DNA from: Climacium dendroides
Taxonomy: Eukaryota > Streptophyta > Bryopsida > Hypnales > Climaciaceae
Direction: 5' to 3'
Assembly: GCA_950106755.1 (NCBI GenBank)
Contig: OX467082.1
Coordinates: 2,852,001-2,916,000 of the forward strand
Length of the DNA stretch: 64,000 bases
Shown: in pieces, positions 44,862 to 55,178 of the stretch
How positions within the stretch are numbered: position 1 is the first letter of the stretch
How the letters are laid out: every line of letters begins with the position of its first letter
The notes under the pieces: model-generated
Told to the model about the DNA's origin: nothing
Databases searched by the model: none
What the model saw: only the letters and a program-made list of their open reading frames with translations
Position numbers and translations under genes: made by a program

Positions 44862-45781
44862 AAACTTCGTGGTGCGGGAGGCGGACAAGGACGGAAAAAG
44901 ATGTCTTCTATGCTAAGCTCCTCGCGTTTCGCTGTGGTTTTCTTCTTCCAGGGAATGGCACGTCCGAAATCATCCACTTTCCGCTTACTATGAAGTGTAT
45001 TGGAGACTGCAAGCGCCCTCTGTAGTTCCTTGTACTTGGATTGGTCGAGATCATGCATGAGGTGGATCCCCCCCACAACATCGTCTCTCTGAAAAGGAAA
45101 CAGTTCCCAAGGCTTTTCTACATGTAGTCTCTTAATCCAAGGTAGAAGTTTACGTACGAGGACCATGTCTCTCGGCCCCTGACCTTCAAACGAGCACGTA
45201 TTTAGGAGCACTACGTTTGTGGGGTCATTCAAGAAGTGTTTCTCAAGCTTGTCGTCCACTATTACAGTGTTGTCTTTAGTGAAGATGGAGCCCTTCAGTT
45301 TGTATAATCTATCCAGTGGCTTCAAATATAGGTCTTTGCAGGATCCCATCAACCTGTAGTTTTGTAGCGTCCCATCTCTGTCTCTACATTTCATAACGAC
45401 ACATTGTTCTCGGCCTAAGACACCGTAAGGGGGGATTAGTCCACGGAAGAAGAATTCAGCGATGAGCTTGGCGTAGGATTGGTCCATGGAGCTCCAGACC
45501 ACGACGTTTGCGATGGATGTCAACTTCCGCAAGAACCTTCTGACATGGGATCTAGGAGTGACCCTATGCAATTCCATGACGTCGTGGACGGCCTCACGGA
45601 CTACCTCTCCAGGATAGCATAATCTTCTTTCTTTTATGTGATATCTTATATCATCACACACGCACAATAGACCATTCAGATCTAGAACGACATTGAGCCA
45701 TTTCTTAGTGAACCTGGACATGTATGGTCTAAGGATTTGGACTTCCGCCTCACAGTCAGCAACAATTCCCTCTGTGGCACC
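44862..45781 (-). CDS. locus B FCP1/NLI-interacting-factor-like HAD module (open)
   Basis: Exon of about 306 codons from acceptor ATGAGCAG to a GTAGAA donor, with no stops. Motifs in order: KKWLNVVLDLNGLLCVC (motif I), RYHIKERRL, VRRFLRKLTSIANVVVWSSM (motif II region), KGSIFTKDNTVIVDDKLEKHF (Lys and motif III), VLVRKLLPWIKRLH, then basic KRKVDDFGRAIPWKKKTTAKR. FCP1-type enzymes dephosphorylate Ser in the RNA polymerase II CTD. Here motif I is DLNG rather than DxDG and motif III is VDDK, so catalytic loss or altered chemistry is likely and a binding role is possible. It sits downstream of the ParB-like module on the same strand, as in locus A. Confidence 0.7.
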
Positions 45782-45964
45782 CTGCTCATAAGGAACAGAG
45801 ACATAGAGAAAATTAAATGGGTGCAAATTTGAAATCAACGGCAACACCGAAGCCGCGTATCGGAGACCATGAATTACATCGAAGAGGTCAAGAAAAACAA
45901 GGGTTTTCAACCAGTGTCAGTTACAGCGACCACGACAGTGAAACGTACATGATAAAGTACATAC

Positions 45965-46374
45965 CGCAATATCAACCGAAGGATCTGGGGGGGAGCATTG
46001 TGGATCCTCTCTTTCACCGCTCGGAGCAATATCACCCATCACCTGAGCGTCATCAGGAAGGGCTTCGAGCACTTGAGCATCTTCGGGAAGGGCTTCGAGC
46101 ACCTGAGCGTCTTCGGAAAGGGCATCGGGAACCTAAGCGTCGTTGGTAACGAATTCGAGTACCTCAACGTTGTGGCCAGGAAGACCATCATCCTCGAATC
46201 TCACTTCCGCAGGACATGGCAGACATGCCTCATGTAGAGGTTCATCGTTGGGAGCCACAACCTCTTCTGTGCCATGCACAAGGAATTCCTCCAGCAACGA
46301 TTTTGGAGCATCGTAGAGAGGAACATCATTGACACACATCAAACCCGCGACTGCGACATTCAAGCCAGACAATG
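45965..46374 (-). pseudogene. locus B acidic linker exon with 10-residue repeats
   Basis: From acceptor CTCACAAAG to donor GTATGTAC. Reads LSGLNVAVAGLMCVNDV, then acidic sequence and about four copies of (E/D)DAQVLEALP (30-bp units, about 46,040-46,140). The first repeat has TAG (46,135-46,133) where its sisters have CAG, a direct view of a C-to-T nonsense change. Linker between the charged exon and the FCP1-like exon. Confidence 0.55.
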
Positions 46375-46504
46375 CTTTGTGAGAGAAAAAATATATTACA
46401 AAAGCTCTTTGAATGAGAAAATGTTACATTACATACAATGGACTAAGAAAATTGAACCTATCTGCTAGTCGCTACTCTACACTGTCCACAAGAACTCGGA
46501 AGAA

Positions 46505-46525
46505 TTTCAACTCGTATCAAGTTGA
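46505..46525. promoter_or_regulatory. B-type palindrome between linker exons of locus B
   Basis: TTCAACTCGTATCAAGTTGAA (core at 46,509-46,523), a near-perfect 21-base palindrome. It occupies the same interval as the weak A-type copy at 12,501 in locus A. Confidence 0.65.
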
Positions 46526-46581
46526 AATGAAGGCTGAGGGAGTCACAGGGAACAACCTGGAGGCATACTAGTCACAGGGCC

Positions 46582-47552
46582 CTATGACTGTTGGCCCTCT
46601 ATTCCATCCGCGGTTCCTTGCTCATCTTCTAACTGTGTGGTAGAATCTGGTGCAGCGTCGACATTTGCATCTCCCTGTGCTCCAGCATCCATCACCACCA
46701 AGTCCCGCTCGATCGGTGCAAAGTTGGTTGACGCATGCGCCATCAAATTCTCCAACATGGTCGACACAGATGGGATGACTGGAGACGCAGCCCGCGCTTG
46801 CCTAGCACTATCCGCTGAGCCATGCGCCTGATTTGCAATCATGAGTTGGGGAGACATAGCAGCCGGGTCCAGCATCATCATCGGTCTTGCGGACATCATT
46901 TTGCTCACGACCTCAGGCAAGGCATCGATCAGTTGAGCGATCAATTGATTGCTTTCCTGCCGAGACCGCTTGTTTTCCATCCTCATCTCCTCTCGCTCTT
47001 CCCGCCATTTCCTTTCCTCCGATTCATTATTCTTTTGGAAATATCCAGGATCCATTGTTGACTAACCACAGCATCAGACGGTGGCGGATGCACTTTCCTC
47101 TTCTGGAAGAGGCGAGTACGCGAGATCGGCGTGTGAAGTTCTTGGGCCGATGAACTAAATGATCCCCTCATCTCACTGGTTTCAAGATTCAACACCGCTG
47201 CACCAGGCCTGTCAATGCTCAATTCCAATACATTGTTGACGGGGTCGACCCATTGTGCCTCCTCGTCATCGTCGATCTCTACAAGGTCAATCTGATCATC
47301 TCCCCGAGACTGATCAGGAATCCTCTGTTGGTATTGTCGCGCAGATTCCTTCCCCTTTCTCGAGGTTGACGCTTCTTTGCCCCGAGTAGATGGCGCAGGC
47401 CTTTCATTCCTTCCATCAAAGTCTTGGTCGTCCAGGAAATACACGGACTCAAGGAAATCATCCTTGTCCATGTTCTCAGAATCGACGCACAAGGAGAGGA
47501 ACTCATTCTTCTTCTTGCTATCACCAACAGCATAGTGATCCAACGATAGCAT
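46582..47552 (-). pseudogene. locus B charged linker exon
   Basis: From acceptor TATACAG, MLSLDHYAVGDSKKKNEFLS, then acidic FLDDQDFDGRNER, basic and glutamine-rich stretches, IDLVEIDDDEEAQWVDP (SIM-like acidic hydrophobic run) and DISKRIMNRRKGNGG. A frameshift near 47,040 leads to EREEMRMENKRSRQESNQ (coiled coil) and a C-terminus ending GIEGQQS before TAG 46,584-46,582. No clear donor was found here, unlike locus A, so in B this may be where a first gene ends. Confidence 0.5.
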
Positions 47553-47593
47553 CTGTATATAACATACAAGACTGTAGTCAGCACAACAATTTC

Positions 47594-47608
47594 CACTCGA
47601 CTCGAGTT
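47594..47608. promoter_or_regulatory. B-type palindrome in the module-3/linker intron
   Basis: CACTCGACTCGAGTT, followed by TTAA-type bases, inside the intron bounded by donor GTAAGT (47,673) and acceptor TATACAG (47,553). The equivalent locus-A intron carries two A-type copies. Confidence 0.7.
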
Positions 47609-47673
47609 AAACTCAATTCAAAATTGCTGGCACACATAATGATATGAACATGATTTCGTGCACACACACTTAC

Positions 47674-49026
47674 CCACGCAGCACATGTGAGTTTGCCTCC
47701 CGTGAAATACGACAACACAACATCCCTCGGACAAACGAACAGGTCCAACACATTTAAATAGAACTCCATTCGAAGTTCTGTGTCGTAGATCCTGTACTCG
47801 ACCTCCACTGTTTACCTCTTAGCATTGTAATGCGATTTCGGTGGTACCGAAAATGATCGCGGAATTTGGCAGTTCTTCATGGCCGCCCCATTCTTCACAA
47901 GGAAGAGTAGCTGAATAGGATCCCTCGCGCGACTGCTCCTCTTAGGAATGTCGCCTATCCTTTCGAAGTTGGACGGTTGATAGTCGGCATAGTGTACGGA
48001 ATAATGCGTTCCGAATATCGACGTCCTGATGAATCCGCGGAGTTCCAATTCCACATCCTTGTCTCTTGTGATCCAGAGATACACTTGTGGATCGGTGAGG
48101 TCGTTCTCTGGATCTTCTTCGAGAATTCCCATGAATTTCTCAAAGAATGAAGAGTCCTGTATGCTTGAACCCCTATTGATGACGCCGGGGATGTTCCTGA
48201 AGTCGATGATCGCCATCTTGATCTTCGACTGCACTTCCTCATCCCAAACATTCGCATCCCAATGGCCGAGCTCGTCGTCCTTCGTTTTATAGGGCCGGAA
48301 AAAGGCGCTCGCTTGCGGCTTTATGAACTTCCCCTTGCTCTCCAAGAAGACCTTGAAGAACTCCTTGGCCATGGGAGACAGCTCATCGATTGTCTTCTTC
48401 TTGTTCGATGGCATCTTCATTTGAGTGAAGAATGTCTCCCCAGGCCCTGTGAGCAGCGTGTTCATCGTGGCCTTGGTAACGTTATAGTCACGCTTGAAAT
48501 CCTTCCATGCTTTCCTCCTGGAGTTCCCGTCATTGTCAAATAGCCGGAGCTTTGAGTCAAAGTGGTGAAGCTGAATCCTCACAGCGGCTTTCCTCTTCGT
48601 TCGCTCCAGCTAGTCCTTTGCAGTGTAGCAATCAGGGAGAACTGACTTTGGCGCCTTCATGACAACTTTCGGGTGACCGTGCGCCCGATTCTTCGTCCTG
48701 AAAAGGAGATGCAGGGCAAGCCTCCTCAGGTCATTCTCGGTGACGTTACCGATCCATTTGAAAAACTCCCGAGATATGACTCCATCCTTGTCCGGGTCCC
48801 AACCCTTGACGTCCTTGAACGCCATCAATGAGTCAGGATCGATGAGACCCCCTTGGGACTGACTTGAAATGACCTCGGCCCAGAGGTCATAGACATCCTG
48901 AGACGCAGTAATGAGTTTGATCTCATTGTGAATGTCAATGTCTCTCTGGTTCTTCTTGCTGAGGTAGCCCTGGTTCTTCTTCACATCAATCATAGAAAAC
49001 CTAAGCTTAATAGCGGTCTTGAACTC
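47674..49026 (-). pseudogene. locus B long conserved module 3 (uncharacterised), two nonsense codons
   Basis: Exon from acceptor ACTGCAG to donor GTAAGT, aligned along its whole length with locus A 14,953-13,616. Key segments: EFKTAIKLRFSMIDVKKNQ, LRRLALHLLFRTKNRAHGHPK, TFFTQMKMPSNKKKTIDELS, FRNIPGVINRGSS, VYLWITRDKDVELELRGFI. In-frame TAG at 48,612-48,610 falls where locus A has TGG; TAA at 47,814-47,812 is the other stop. Reading frame is otherwise open for about 450 codons, and the two loci are broken at different codons, so the common ancestor was intact. Confidence 0.6.
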
Positions 49027-49079
49027 CTGCAGTTCATACATGTCATATTCAATTTGTTAGTGTCTCAGTGAGTGATCTT

Positions 49080-49152
49080 AACTCGAGGCAAATTAAATAT
49101 GCAGAAACACAAACAAGGACCAAGAAATAAACGTTTTAACTCGGCTCGAGTT
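49080..49152. promoter_or_regulatory. two B-type palindromes in the intron after the ParB-like exon
   Basis: AACTCGAGGCAAATT (49,080) and AACTCGGCTCGAGTT (49,138; extended TTTTAAC...GTTGAAG). They are 58 bp apart inside a 143-bp intron, one near each end, the same arrangement as in locus A. Confidence 0.75.
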
Positions 49153-49169
49153 GAAGTTCATGAATTTAC

Positions 49170-49811
49170 CGCAAATAGTCTCTGATTATAGCCGTCTGCC
49201 TTTGTCTTCTTCACACCAGTTATCATCTTCCCAAGCTCTGTGGACTCTCTTGGTGGAGTTGGACTTCTCATACTTGTCCACAGAGACCTTGATGCAAGAA
49301 TATTGGTGGACCATGTTGGCATGAAGTTTTGGAAATGGTTCACCCGATTATAGTATGCCGAGATTTTCCTGATGACACTGTCGTCCTTGTTCCAAACCAC
49401 AAAACAATCCCACTTCTTGAACTTCGCCTTCTTGTCATCAGGAATTTGCTCCATCCCTTGCATTCGCTGAGACGCTGCCACGCAATGTTGGCCATTCACC
49501 ATCCAGAACTTGGCGTCCTTGACATCGTCAAACCTTGCTGGCCTTGTCTTTACTCCTTGGGGATAGGCGCAGAGGGTCATCTTCTTGTTAGGGTCGGGCA
49601 TGTTCACCAGGAAGTTCAACACCCTTAGTACACCCTTTTCTTCCAACTCTCGAATGTTGAGATTTTGAGGCGGCTTCTCCAGCTGGTCTATGGAAATCTC
49701 AAACTTCTGACCGATCCCTTCAACGTACGATTCCGTGCATGCAGACCAATAATCGGAATACGATTTACACGCCACCTCGTAGTCGATGTCCTTTACGTTT
49801 CCGCCGAGGTC
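49170..49811 (-). CDS. locus B ParB/Srx-like module exon (open)
   Basis: Exon from acceptor ATTCCATAG to donor GTAAAT, open, about 214 codons. SYSDYWSACTESYV, then FEISIDQLEKPPQNLNIREL, AKFWMVNGQHCVAASQRM, DCFVVWNKDDSVIRKISAYY and NRVNHFQNFMPTWSTNILAS. Same layout as locus A: an IdqL-P-NiR segment, about 55 residues, then NGQH followed by an Ala/Ser helix, as in ParB-like and DGQHR folds. The TAG at 49,814-49,812 belongs to the splice acceptor. Role unknown; a nucleotide- or DNA-handling activity is inferred from fold resemblance only. Confidence 0.55.
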
Positions 49812-49929
49812 CTATGGAATGTCTACAATCTCGGATGACAGACTGCTTTCAGGTACTAGCGATGTCCTTCCTTTTACAGTTCGGGTTTTTGGTGTAGTCG
49901 ACGGAGACCCTAACGGATCTCCTCGACTG

Positions 49930-50369
49930 AATCGTTTGGTTTGTTTCAGACATGTGTGGCTTTGACCAGTCTCTAGTATTACAAGCACGAGGGATCCATA
50001 GCTGGGCTGGTTGCTGTAATCCCTCGTAAGTGAGACTAGCTGCAGTCTGTCACTCTTGCTTGCCAGTGATGTCTTGAAATTACCAAACCCGTTGATGAGT
50101 GAATTCACCCTCGATGCCAGTGTAACTGACTGCAGAAGGCCTCCATCTTTGTTTTGCCACCTCTTCTCCTCTAGTTGCTTCTCAATAGTCTTTTGCAGCG
50201 CTTGATAGTCTGTGTTTTCCAATGTCTTGTAGTACGCAGACATGGAGAAGGAAAACTTCCGGCTATTCACGACGTAGGAGAATATGTACTCCTCCGTTTG
50301 GTTGGGGTCCACGGTTTTACAGCAAATGAATAGCAAGCCATTTGGACTTGTCAATACCTCCCGCACCGC
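49930..50369 (-). pseudogene. locus B module 1, 3' part, cut off by the retrotransposon
   Basis: Minus reading VREVLTSPNGLLFICC, then EYIFSYVVNSRKFSFSMSAY, LENTDYQALQKTIEKQLEEK and GLLQSVTLASRVN. It continues exactly in phase from 62,215 (LTEA|VREV) once the retrotransposon and one copy of the target duplication are ignored. It is homologous to locus A 16,612-16,040. The 3' splice donor is uncertain (GTTAGG or GTCGAC near 49,890-49,930). Confidence 0.6.
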
Positions 50370-50863
50370 TGTCGTGTTGTAAATAGGTGTGGTGTTTAAA
50401 AACTACGAAAAGAACTCTTTAGAACGTCAATGGAATATAAGGATTGAGTTAGAAAAGGTGGGGTCGTGGAGAAATCCACGGTTTGGGTTTTGTACTGCAT
50501 CTTGTCGCTTAGCTCAAGGGAAGTAGGAGGCTGACTGGCTGGTTATTTCCTGCCTTCACTAGCGGTGCCAAGTTGCCGCTGCTCAGATTGATTCAACGGA
50601 CCCGATGGTATTCGAACCCGGAACCAGTCGACAACTAACGGGGACTTCAACAACCAGCCAAGTCCGCAACTTGGCGTTGATTGTTAGCCCTACAACGGTT
50701 TTATACCGTTGATGGTTGCATCGTGTGGTATCAGATGAACGAAGCAGTGTACCTTGATCCATTTCTACATAGGTTTTCTTTTGAGACAAAAACATATACC
50801 TATAAATATTTGACTTGGGATTGGTTAGTTGGAATTAGCTTCTCAATGAAGCTATTAGTTTTG

Positions 50864-50870
50864 TATAAAG
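50864..50870 (+). promoter_or_regulatory. LTR TATA box (same in 3' LTR at 59,955-59,961)
   Basis: TTTTGTATAAAGGGAATGGG; the TATA lies about 75 bases upstream of the first ATG of the LTR ORF. The likely U3/R promoter of the element. Confidence 0.5.
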
Positions 50871-50941
50871 GGAATGGGTTACATTCCTTGGTTTAGAAGA
50901 ACCTGTTTAGGCTTTGATTTTGGATTCAGTTATTTGTAGTG

Positions 50942-51361
50942 ATGGATTCGCAGAATCTTGAGGATTGGGAGCTACCATTATCTCAACCGCTGTTTGATTC
51001 TGATTTGCCTTTTACTTCAAGACGTCGTGCACGCGATGAAGTTGAGCCTTCTGAGCGTTGTGTTCAACCGCGAACAGATCCAAACCCAAGTAATTTTCAA
51101 TTTGCAGCTGCAAGTATTCAACTTGATACCAGGGCCTTAGTTATTGTTTTGGAGGCTGAATCTACGCTTTCTAGAGATCATCAAATGATATTTGAAGGAC
51201 GTTTTGAGAATAACGCTGAAAGGCAGATGGTTAGTCGCATTTCAAGTGAAGTTGGGCATCGCCTTTGGCTTCAAGGGCAACTCAGTCATTTGAGCAGTCA
51301 ACGGAGGGCTAGTTTCATTTCCGAAGTAGTTCTTCAAATCCTTGAGTTTTTACATGTTTAG
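50942..51361 (+). CDS. LTR-encoded ORF of unknown function, 5' LTR copy
   Basis: 139 codons from ATG 50,942 (MDSQNLEDWELPLSQPLFDS) to TAG after EFLHV. Features: an acidic N-terminus, a basic patch SRRRARDEVEP, and a C-terminal half predicted helical (MVSRISSEVGHRLWLQGQLS, SFISEVVLQILEF). It lies just downstream of the LTR TATA, so it would be the first ORF of the genomic RNA. Not recognised as gag, env or a host gene. Confidence 0.45.
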   Translation: MDSQNLEDWELPLSQPLFDSDLPFTSRRRARDEVEPSERCVQPRTDPNPSNFQFAAASIQLDTRALVIVLEAESTLSRDHQMIFEGRFENNAERQMVSRISSEVGHRLWLQGQLSHLSSQRRASFISEVVLQILEFLHV

Positions 51362-53123
51362 TCATTTATTTCCTCTTAAAATACCTTTAAGAGCGGTTGA
51401 TTTGTATTCCAATGTTTTTTTATGTTGAGTTTAGAGGAACCTTAACTTGTTCTAAAGTTTCTACAATAAGTTGTAAGAAGGGTTTTTTTTCCTACTTGGT
51501 TTTTCCCTTCTAGTTGAATTTCTAAGATTTTAGTAAATGAATAGAAGATGTAGTGGAGATAAGAGGGAGTAGTACCTCAACCAATGGGCTTCTAGATGCC
51601 TTATGGGTCAAGTCATGGGCTGATGTGGTCCTTAGGAGAGGAGATAAGGAAGGAGGGAGCTTCCTCCTCCGCCTCTTTTTTTTTTGTGGGTTGTTATGGT
51701 GAAAGAAAAAAGTGTTTTTTTGCATACTGTGATTTCGAGCGACTATGGCTTTGTGTAAGAGACGAATTTTGATTTGAGATTTGGCAAAGTTGCACATCTT
51801 GTTCTTGCGCTTCTTTTGGCACTAGTTTCACTTGATTTGAAGTTGTTATGAGAAAGTTATGAGTAAAAGAGTGAGGGAAGGTCTGTTGCTATCCGATTAG
51901 AGAAGTGGAGACTTCGAGCCTCTCCTGCAAACTCAATATTTCTTGTATTCAAGTGAAATTTAGAGGAAGTGTAGGTCTTATTGTTAGCTTTTCAAAAAGC
52001 TATCACACTTGTAAATTGAGTTTGTGAAACAAAAGTTATAGACGGAAATGTGAAGGAGTGATAGGAAGAAGGAGATGAAGTCAGAGACCGCTTCTACAAA
52101 CTTTAGCTTTGAATTTGGAGTGTCATAGAACTTAGGTAGGGTGGAATTTGGAATTGAAAATTTGGTGTAGAGTTTTAAGGCAAGTTAGGATTCCAACCTT
52201 TCAAGTTTCAAGAGTTTTAGAGTATTATTGAACATTTTGTGGCCGAAACTGGCACATGCACATTCAGTTGCCAAGTAAATTTGAAGTGCCTAAGTTTGGG
52301 GTGCTATAGAAGAAGGAGTATTTGGAATTTTGAGTTCAGTTTTGGAGGAGATCTTTCTGATACTTTAAGCTTTTCAAAGACTCAAATATCAAGCAATTTG
52401 GAGCGTTTTTGAGCATTTTATGTATTACAAGGTGTATACATGTTCGGTTGCCAAGGGATTTTGGAGCACCAACTTTGAAAGACTATAACTTATAACTTGT
52501 AAGTTCGATTCTGTTGAAATTTGGAGGAAGAGTAGATGGTGTTGTTAGCTTTTCAAAAACTTATAACACACTTCATTTGAGATTATGATGTGTTTGGAGC
52601 ATCTATTTTAGTGTTGCTGCCTTCTTCAAGAGGTTTCAAGGCTTGCGGTTTTGATTCCTACTTCATTTAGAACCACACAAACATTTGTATTAGTATTTAT
52701 ACGGTGTATATACGGTCTACTATATACGTATTCTACATATTTATATACACATATTTATACATACATACGTACACAAATTTTATGCGTATTTTATACTTGT
52801 ATTGTACGACTATACGTACACGACTTTTATACATATTGTATATTTGGTATAAAGACGTTTGTATTTGAATACAAGTATTTCTACCTATACTTGTATACAT
52901 ACTCTTGCGTATTCAAGTTGTTCTTTTACCTTGATGGTTCATCCATTTATTTACGGACAGCTTTAGTTCCCTCCACTTGAAGTATTATCTTCTATTGTAT
53001 TCTCTTAGTTTGGTGTTATAAATCAAAGACCTGACTTTGTTTTCACTTGCTTCCAAACCTAATCACTTCTAGTTGCAGCAAAAAACCCTGTGTTTCCCCT
53101 AAGCAAACTCTTATTACCCGACA

Positions 53124-53150
53124 TTTGGTGCTTCCACTAAGAGCGCTAAG
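53124..53150 (+). other. primer-binding region
   Basis: TTTGGTGCTTCCACTAAGAG follows the 5' LTR at once. TTTGGTGCTTTC-type leaders are seen in other plant Ty3/gypsy elements. I did not assign the priming tRNA; it is not the initiator-Met TGGTATCAGAG type. Confidence 0.5.
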
Positions 53151-53174
53151 GGGCTACTAGTTTTGATTTTGGTA

Positions 53175-55178
53175 ATGGAAGAGAGTGGAGGAGGTTCTGG
53201 TCCTAGACCTGGTGGTACCAGGAATGATATGGAGAGGGTGCTTGGTGCTCTTGAGATGTTCTTGGAGCATCAAAGAGTACAACCCATTGATACTTATGGG
53301 TCTACTAAGGCTCTCAAGGGCGTTGTTGATAAAATTGGGAGGTTTGATGGGAAAGATATTACGAAGTTTTTAAAGGTGTATCTATGTGAGATGGAGGTGC
53401 ATCTGGTTTCCGAAAACCGGATGATTCAGACTTTTGGTCTTGCTGTTGTGCCGGAGATTCGTGAGAGAATTCGAGAGATTATATTGGATGGTGCTGTTGA
53501 GACATGGACTATTTTTGAAGAAAGATTGAGGGATGAGTTTTTTGAAGAGGATTCTGAAAGGATGACTAAAAGATCCTTTTTAGACTGGGTGGAAGGGCAA
53601 CCTGGTAAAGATATGGGCCCAAATGAATTGCTTCGGGACTTCGAGAAGAAATATAGTCAACTACCTATGGCAGAGAAGCACCTTCTAGATGCCAGGAAGG
53701 TAGAGCTGTTTCTTCAAGCAGCTGATGATCTCTTGGAAGACAGACTTCTTATTCTTCTTGGAGATCGGACTACTGAAGGAGGTTTTACAAATGATTGGAG
53801 GAGGGTTGAAGAGACTGTTGGTCTATTAGCTAAGCAACGACGAGTGAAAGGGAGAGGTTCTACTTTACAAGTGGTGCAGTCACCTCACACAGTCACGAAG
53901 GAACGTAAGGTATCATTTGCGCCATCAAACTCTCCATCTACTCTAAAGTCTATAAAACCAGTAAGTGAGGAAACCCTTGAAGAGCTTATCAAGGGTTTTA
54001 AAGAACTCAAGGTGGAAGTGACTAAGTTGAGAAAGGCACAAGCTTCTGGTTCTTCTCCTTCATCTGATAGTGGGAGGAAATATGTGAAGAGGTGTGTATT
54101 TTGCGATCATGTGATCAAAGAAGGTGAAGAGCACAGACTTCATGATTGCAAGGAGCTTGATGAGACTATTAAGAAGGGAATTGTGTATTTCAAAGATGGC
54201 AAGCTTCATGATGCGGCAGTGGATTTACCTTTGTCTACTAACTTTGGCAAAGGAGGTATGAAGAAGCTTTTGGAAGATAAGATGGGAAAATCTAGTACTT
54301 TGCTCGCAGAAGAGGCAACGAGTTACAGTATTGGAATTGATCGTTGTCTGGCGGTTAATGCTTCTAAAATTATGGATGTAGAGATAATGAAAAGAGGAGC
54401 ACATGCTATTAGGAGAGCCACTGGGTGGAAAGACTTAGTTGATGCCACCAGTATTAGAGCGTTTTTGGGTGAAGTACAAGGTGACAATGAACAACATGAA
54501 GTCTCAGTTGAAGAGAAGAGAAGGAGGGTTGGTGAGGATAATAATGAGGAGCCAGCATCTAAAAGAAGACCTCAAGGGCAAGCTAAGGCTCCTGCAGAAG
54601 AGAGGCGTAAGGTTACTACACGGGCAAAGACACCTAACCCTGCCTTTATACATCTTGGAGATGCACCGCTTCCTGATAGTGATTGGGGTCAGTCAAGTGG
54701 CAAGGAGAAGGAAAGAGAGAAGGAGACTTCTATCAAGACCAAGGCAAAGGGACCTGCTTATAAGCTCCAATCTGATATTGAAACTTCTATTGATTTAAAG
54801 GGAGTTTTGGAGGAGAGAATTCTTGATGCAAAAATTGAGTTTATACTCAGAGAAGCTCTTGGTATTGCAAAGAAGGATTTTCATGAGTTGATTATTGATA
54901 TTATCAAGAGGAAGAGACAAATGACGGCTGAGACAGTTATGGTGGAGGCTTTGGATATGCATGTCACTGAAGAAGAAGAAACGGAGATTGGAGAAGTATT
55001 TGCTCTGATGGTTGAATCAAACAAGGAGGAGCAAGATGTTGTATTTAATGGAAGAGAGGAAGTGGAAGAAGGTCTTGATCTGACTCTTGATGAACATGAG
55101 ATTTTGCATATATTTATTAATGATTGTGCAAGTGAAATGGAAGGAGGTGTTGTTGTGGCAAAGTCTTGTAGTGAATGA
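53175..55178 (+). CDS. gag-like ORF
   Basis: 667 codons from ATG 53,175 (MEESGGGSGPRPGG). Capsid-like helical region with WTIFEERLRDEFFEED and FEKKYSQL; a zinc-knuckle-like CVFCDHVIKEGEEHRLHDC (CxxC...HxxxC); then a basic and acidic tail with KRRPQGQAK. Its end overlaps the protease frame, which is +1 relative, so a programmed +1 shift or an indel separates gag from protease. Confidence 0.75.
   Translation: MEESGGGSGPRPGGTRNDMERVLGALEMFLEHQRVQPIDTYGSTKALKGVVDKIGRFDGKDITKFLKVYLCEMEVHLVSENRMIQTFGLAVVPEIRERIREIILDGAVETWTIFEERLRDEFFEEDSERMTKRSFLDWVEGQPGKDMGPNELLRDFEKKYSQLPMAEKHLLDARKVELFLQAADDLLEDRLLILLGDRTTEGGFTNDWRRVEETVGLLAKQRRVKGRGSTLQVVQSPHTVTKERKVSFAPSNSPSTLKSIKPVSEETLEELIKGFKELKVEVTKLRKAQASGSSPSSDSGRKYVKRCVFCDHVIKEGEEHRLHDCKELDETIKKGIVYFKDGKLHDAAVDLPLSTNFGKGGMKKLLEDKMGKSSTLLAEEATSYSIGIDRCLAVNASKIMDVEIMKRGAHAIRRATGWKDLVDATSIRAFLGEVQGDNEQHEVSVEEKRRRVGEDNNEEPASKRRPQGQAKAPAEERRKVTTRAKTPNPAFIHLGDAPLPDSDWGQSSGKEKEREKETSIKTKAKGPAYKLQSDIETSIDLKGVLEERILDAKIEFILREALGIAKKDFHELIIDIIKRKRQMTAETVMVEALDMHVTEEEETEIGEVFALMVESNKEEQDVVFNGREEVEEGLDLTLDEHEILHIFINDCASEMEGGVVVAKSCSE

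Larger units (their letters stand above)
50370..53123 (+). repeat. 5' LTR
   Basis: 2,754 bp, TG...CA with 5-bp inverted ends TGTCG/CGACA. It holds a TATAAAG (50,864-50,870), a 139-codon ORF after it (50,942-51,361), a tRNA-like B-box fossil on the minus strand near 50,610, and long AT-rich sequence with TATACGTA-type words. Ends directly before the primer-binding region. Confidence 0.95.

Noticed and set aside
50600..50640. tRNA gene on the minus strand of the LTR (GGGTTCGAATACC)
   Set aside because: B-box-like only, with an extra base and no matching A box or stems; kept only as a fossil remark.
50728..50740. TGGTATCAGA word in the LTR as an initiator-Met primer site
   Set aside because: It lies inside the LTR, not after it; the real primer-binding region follows 53,123.
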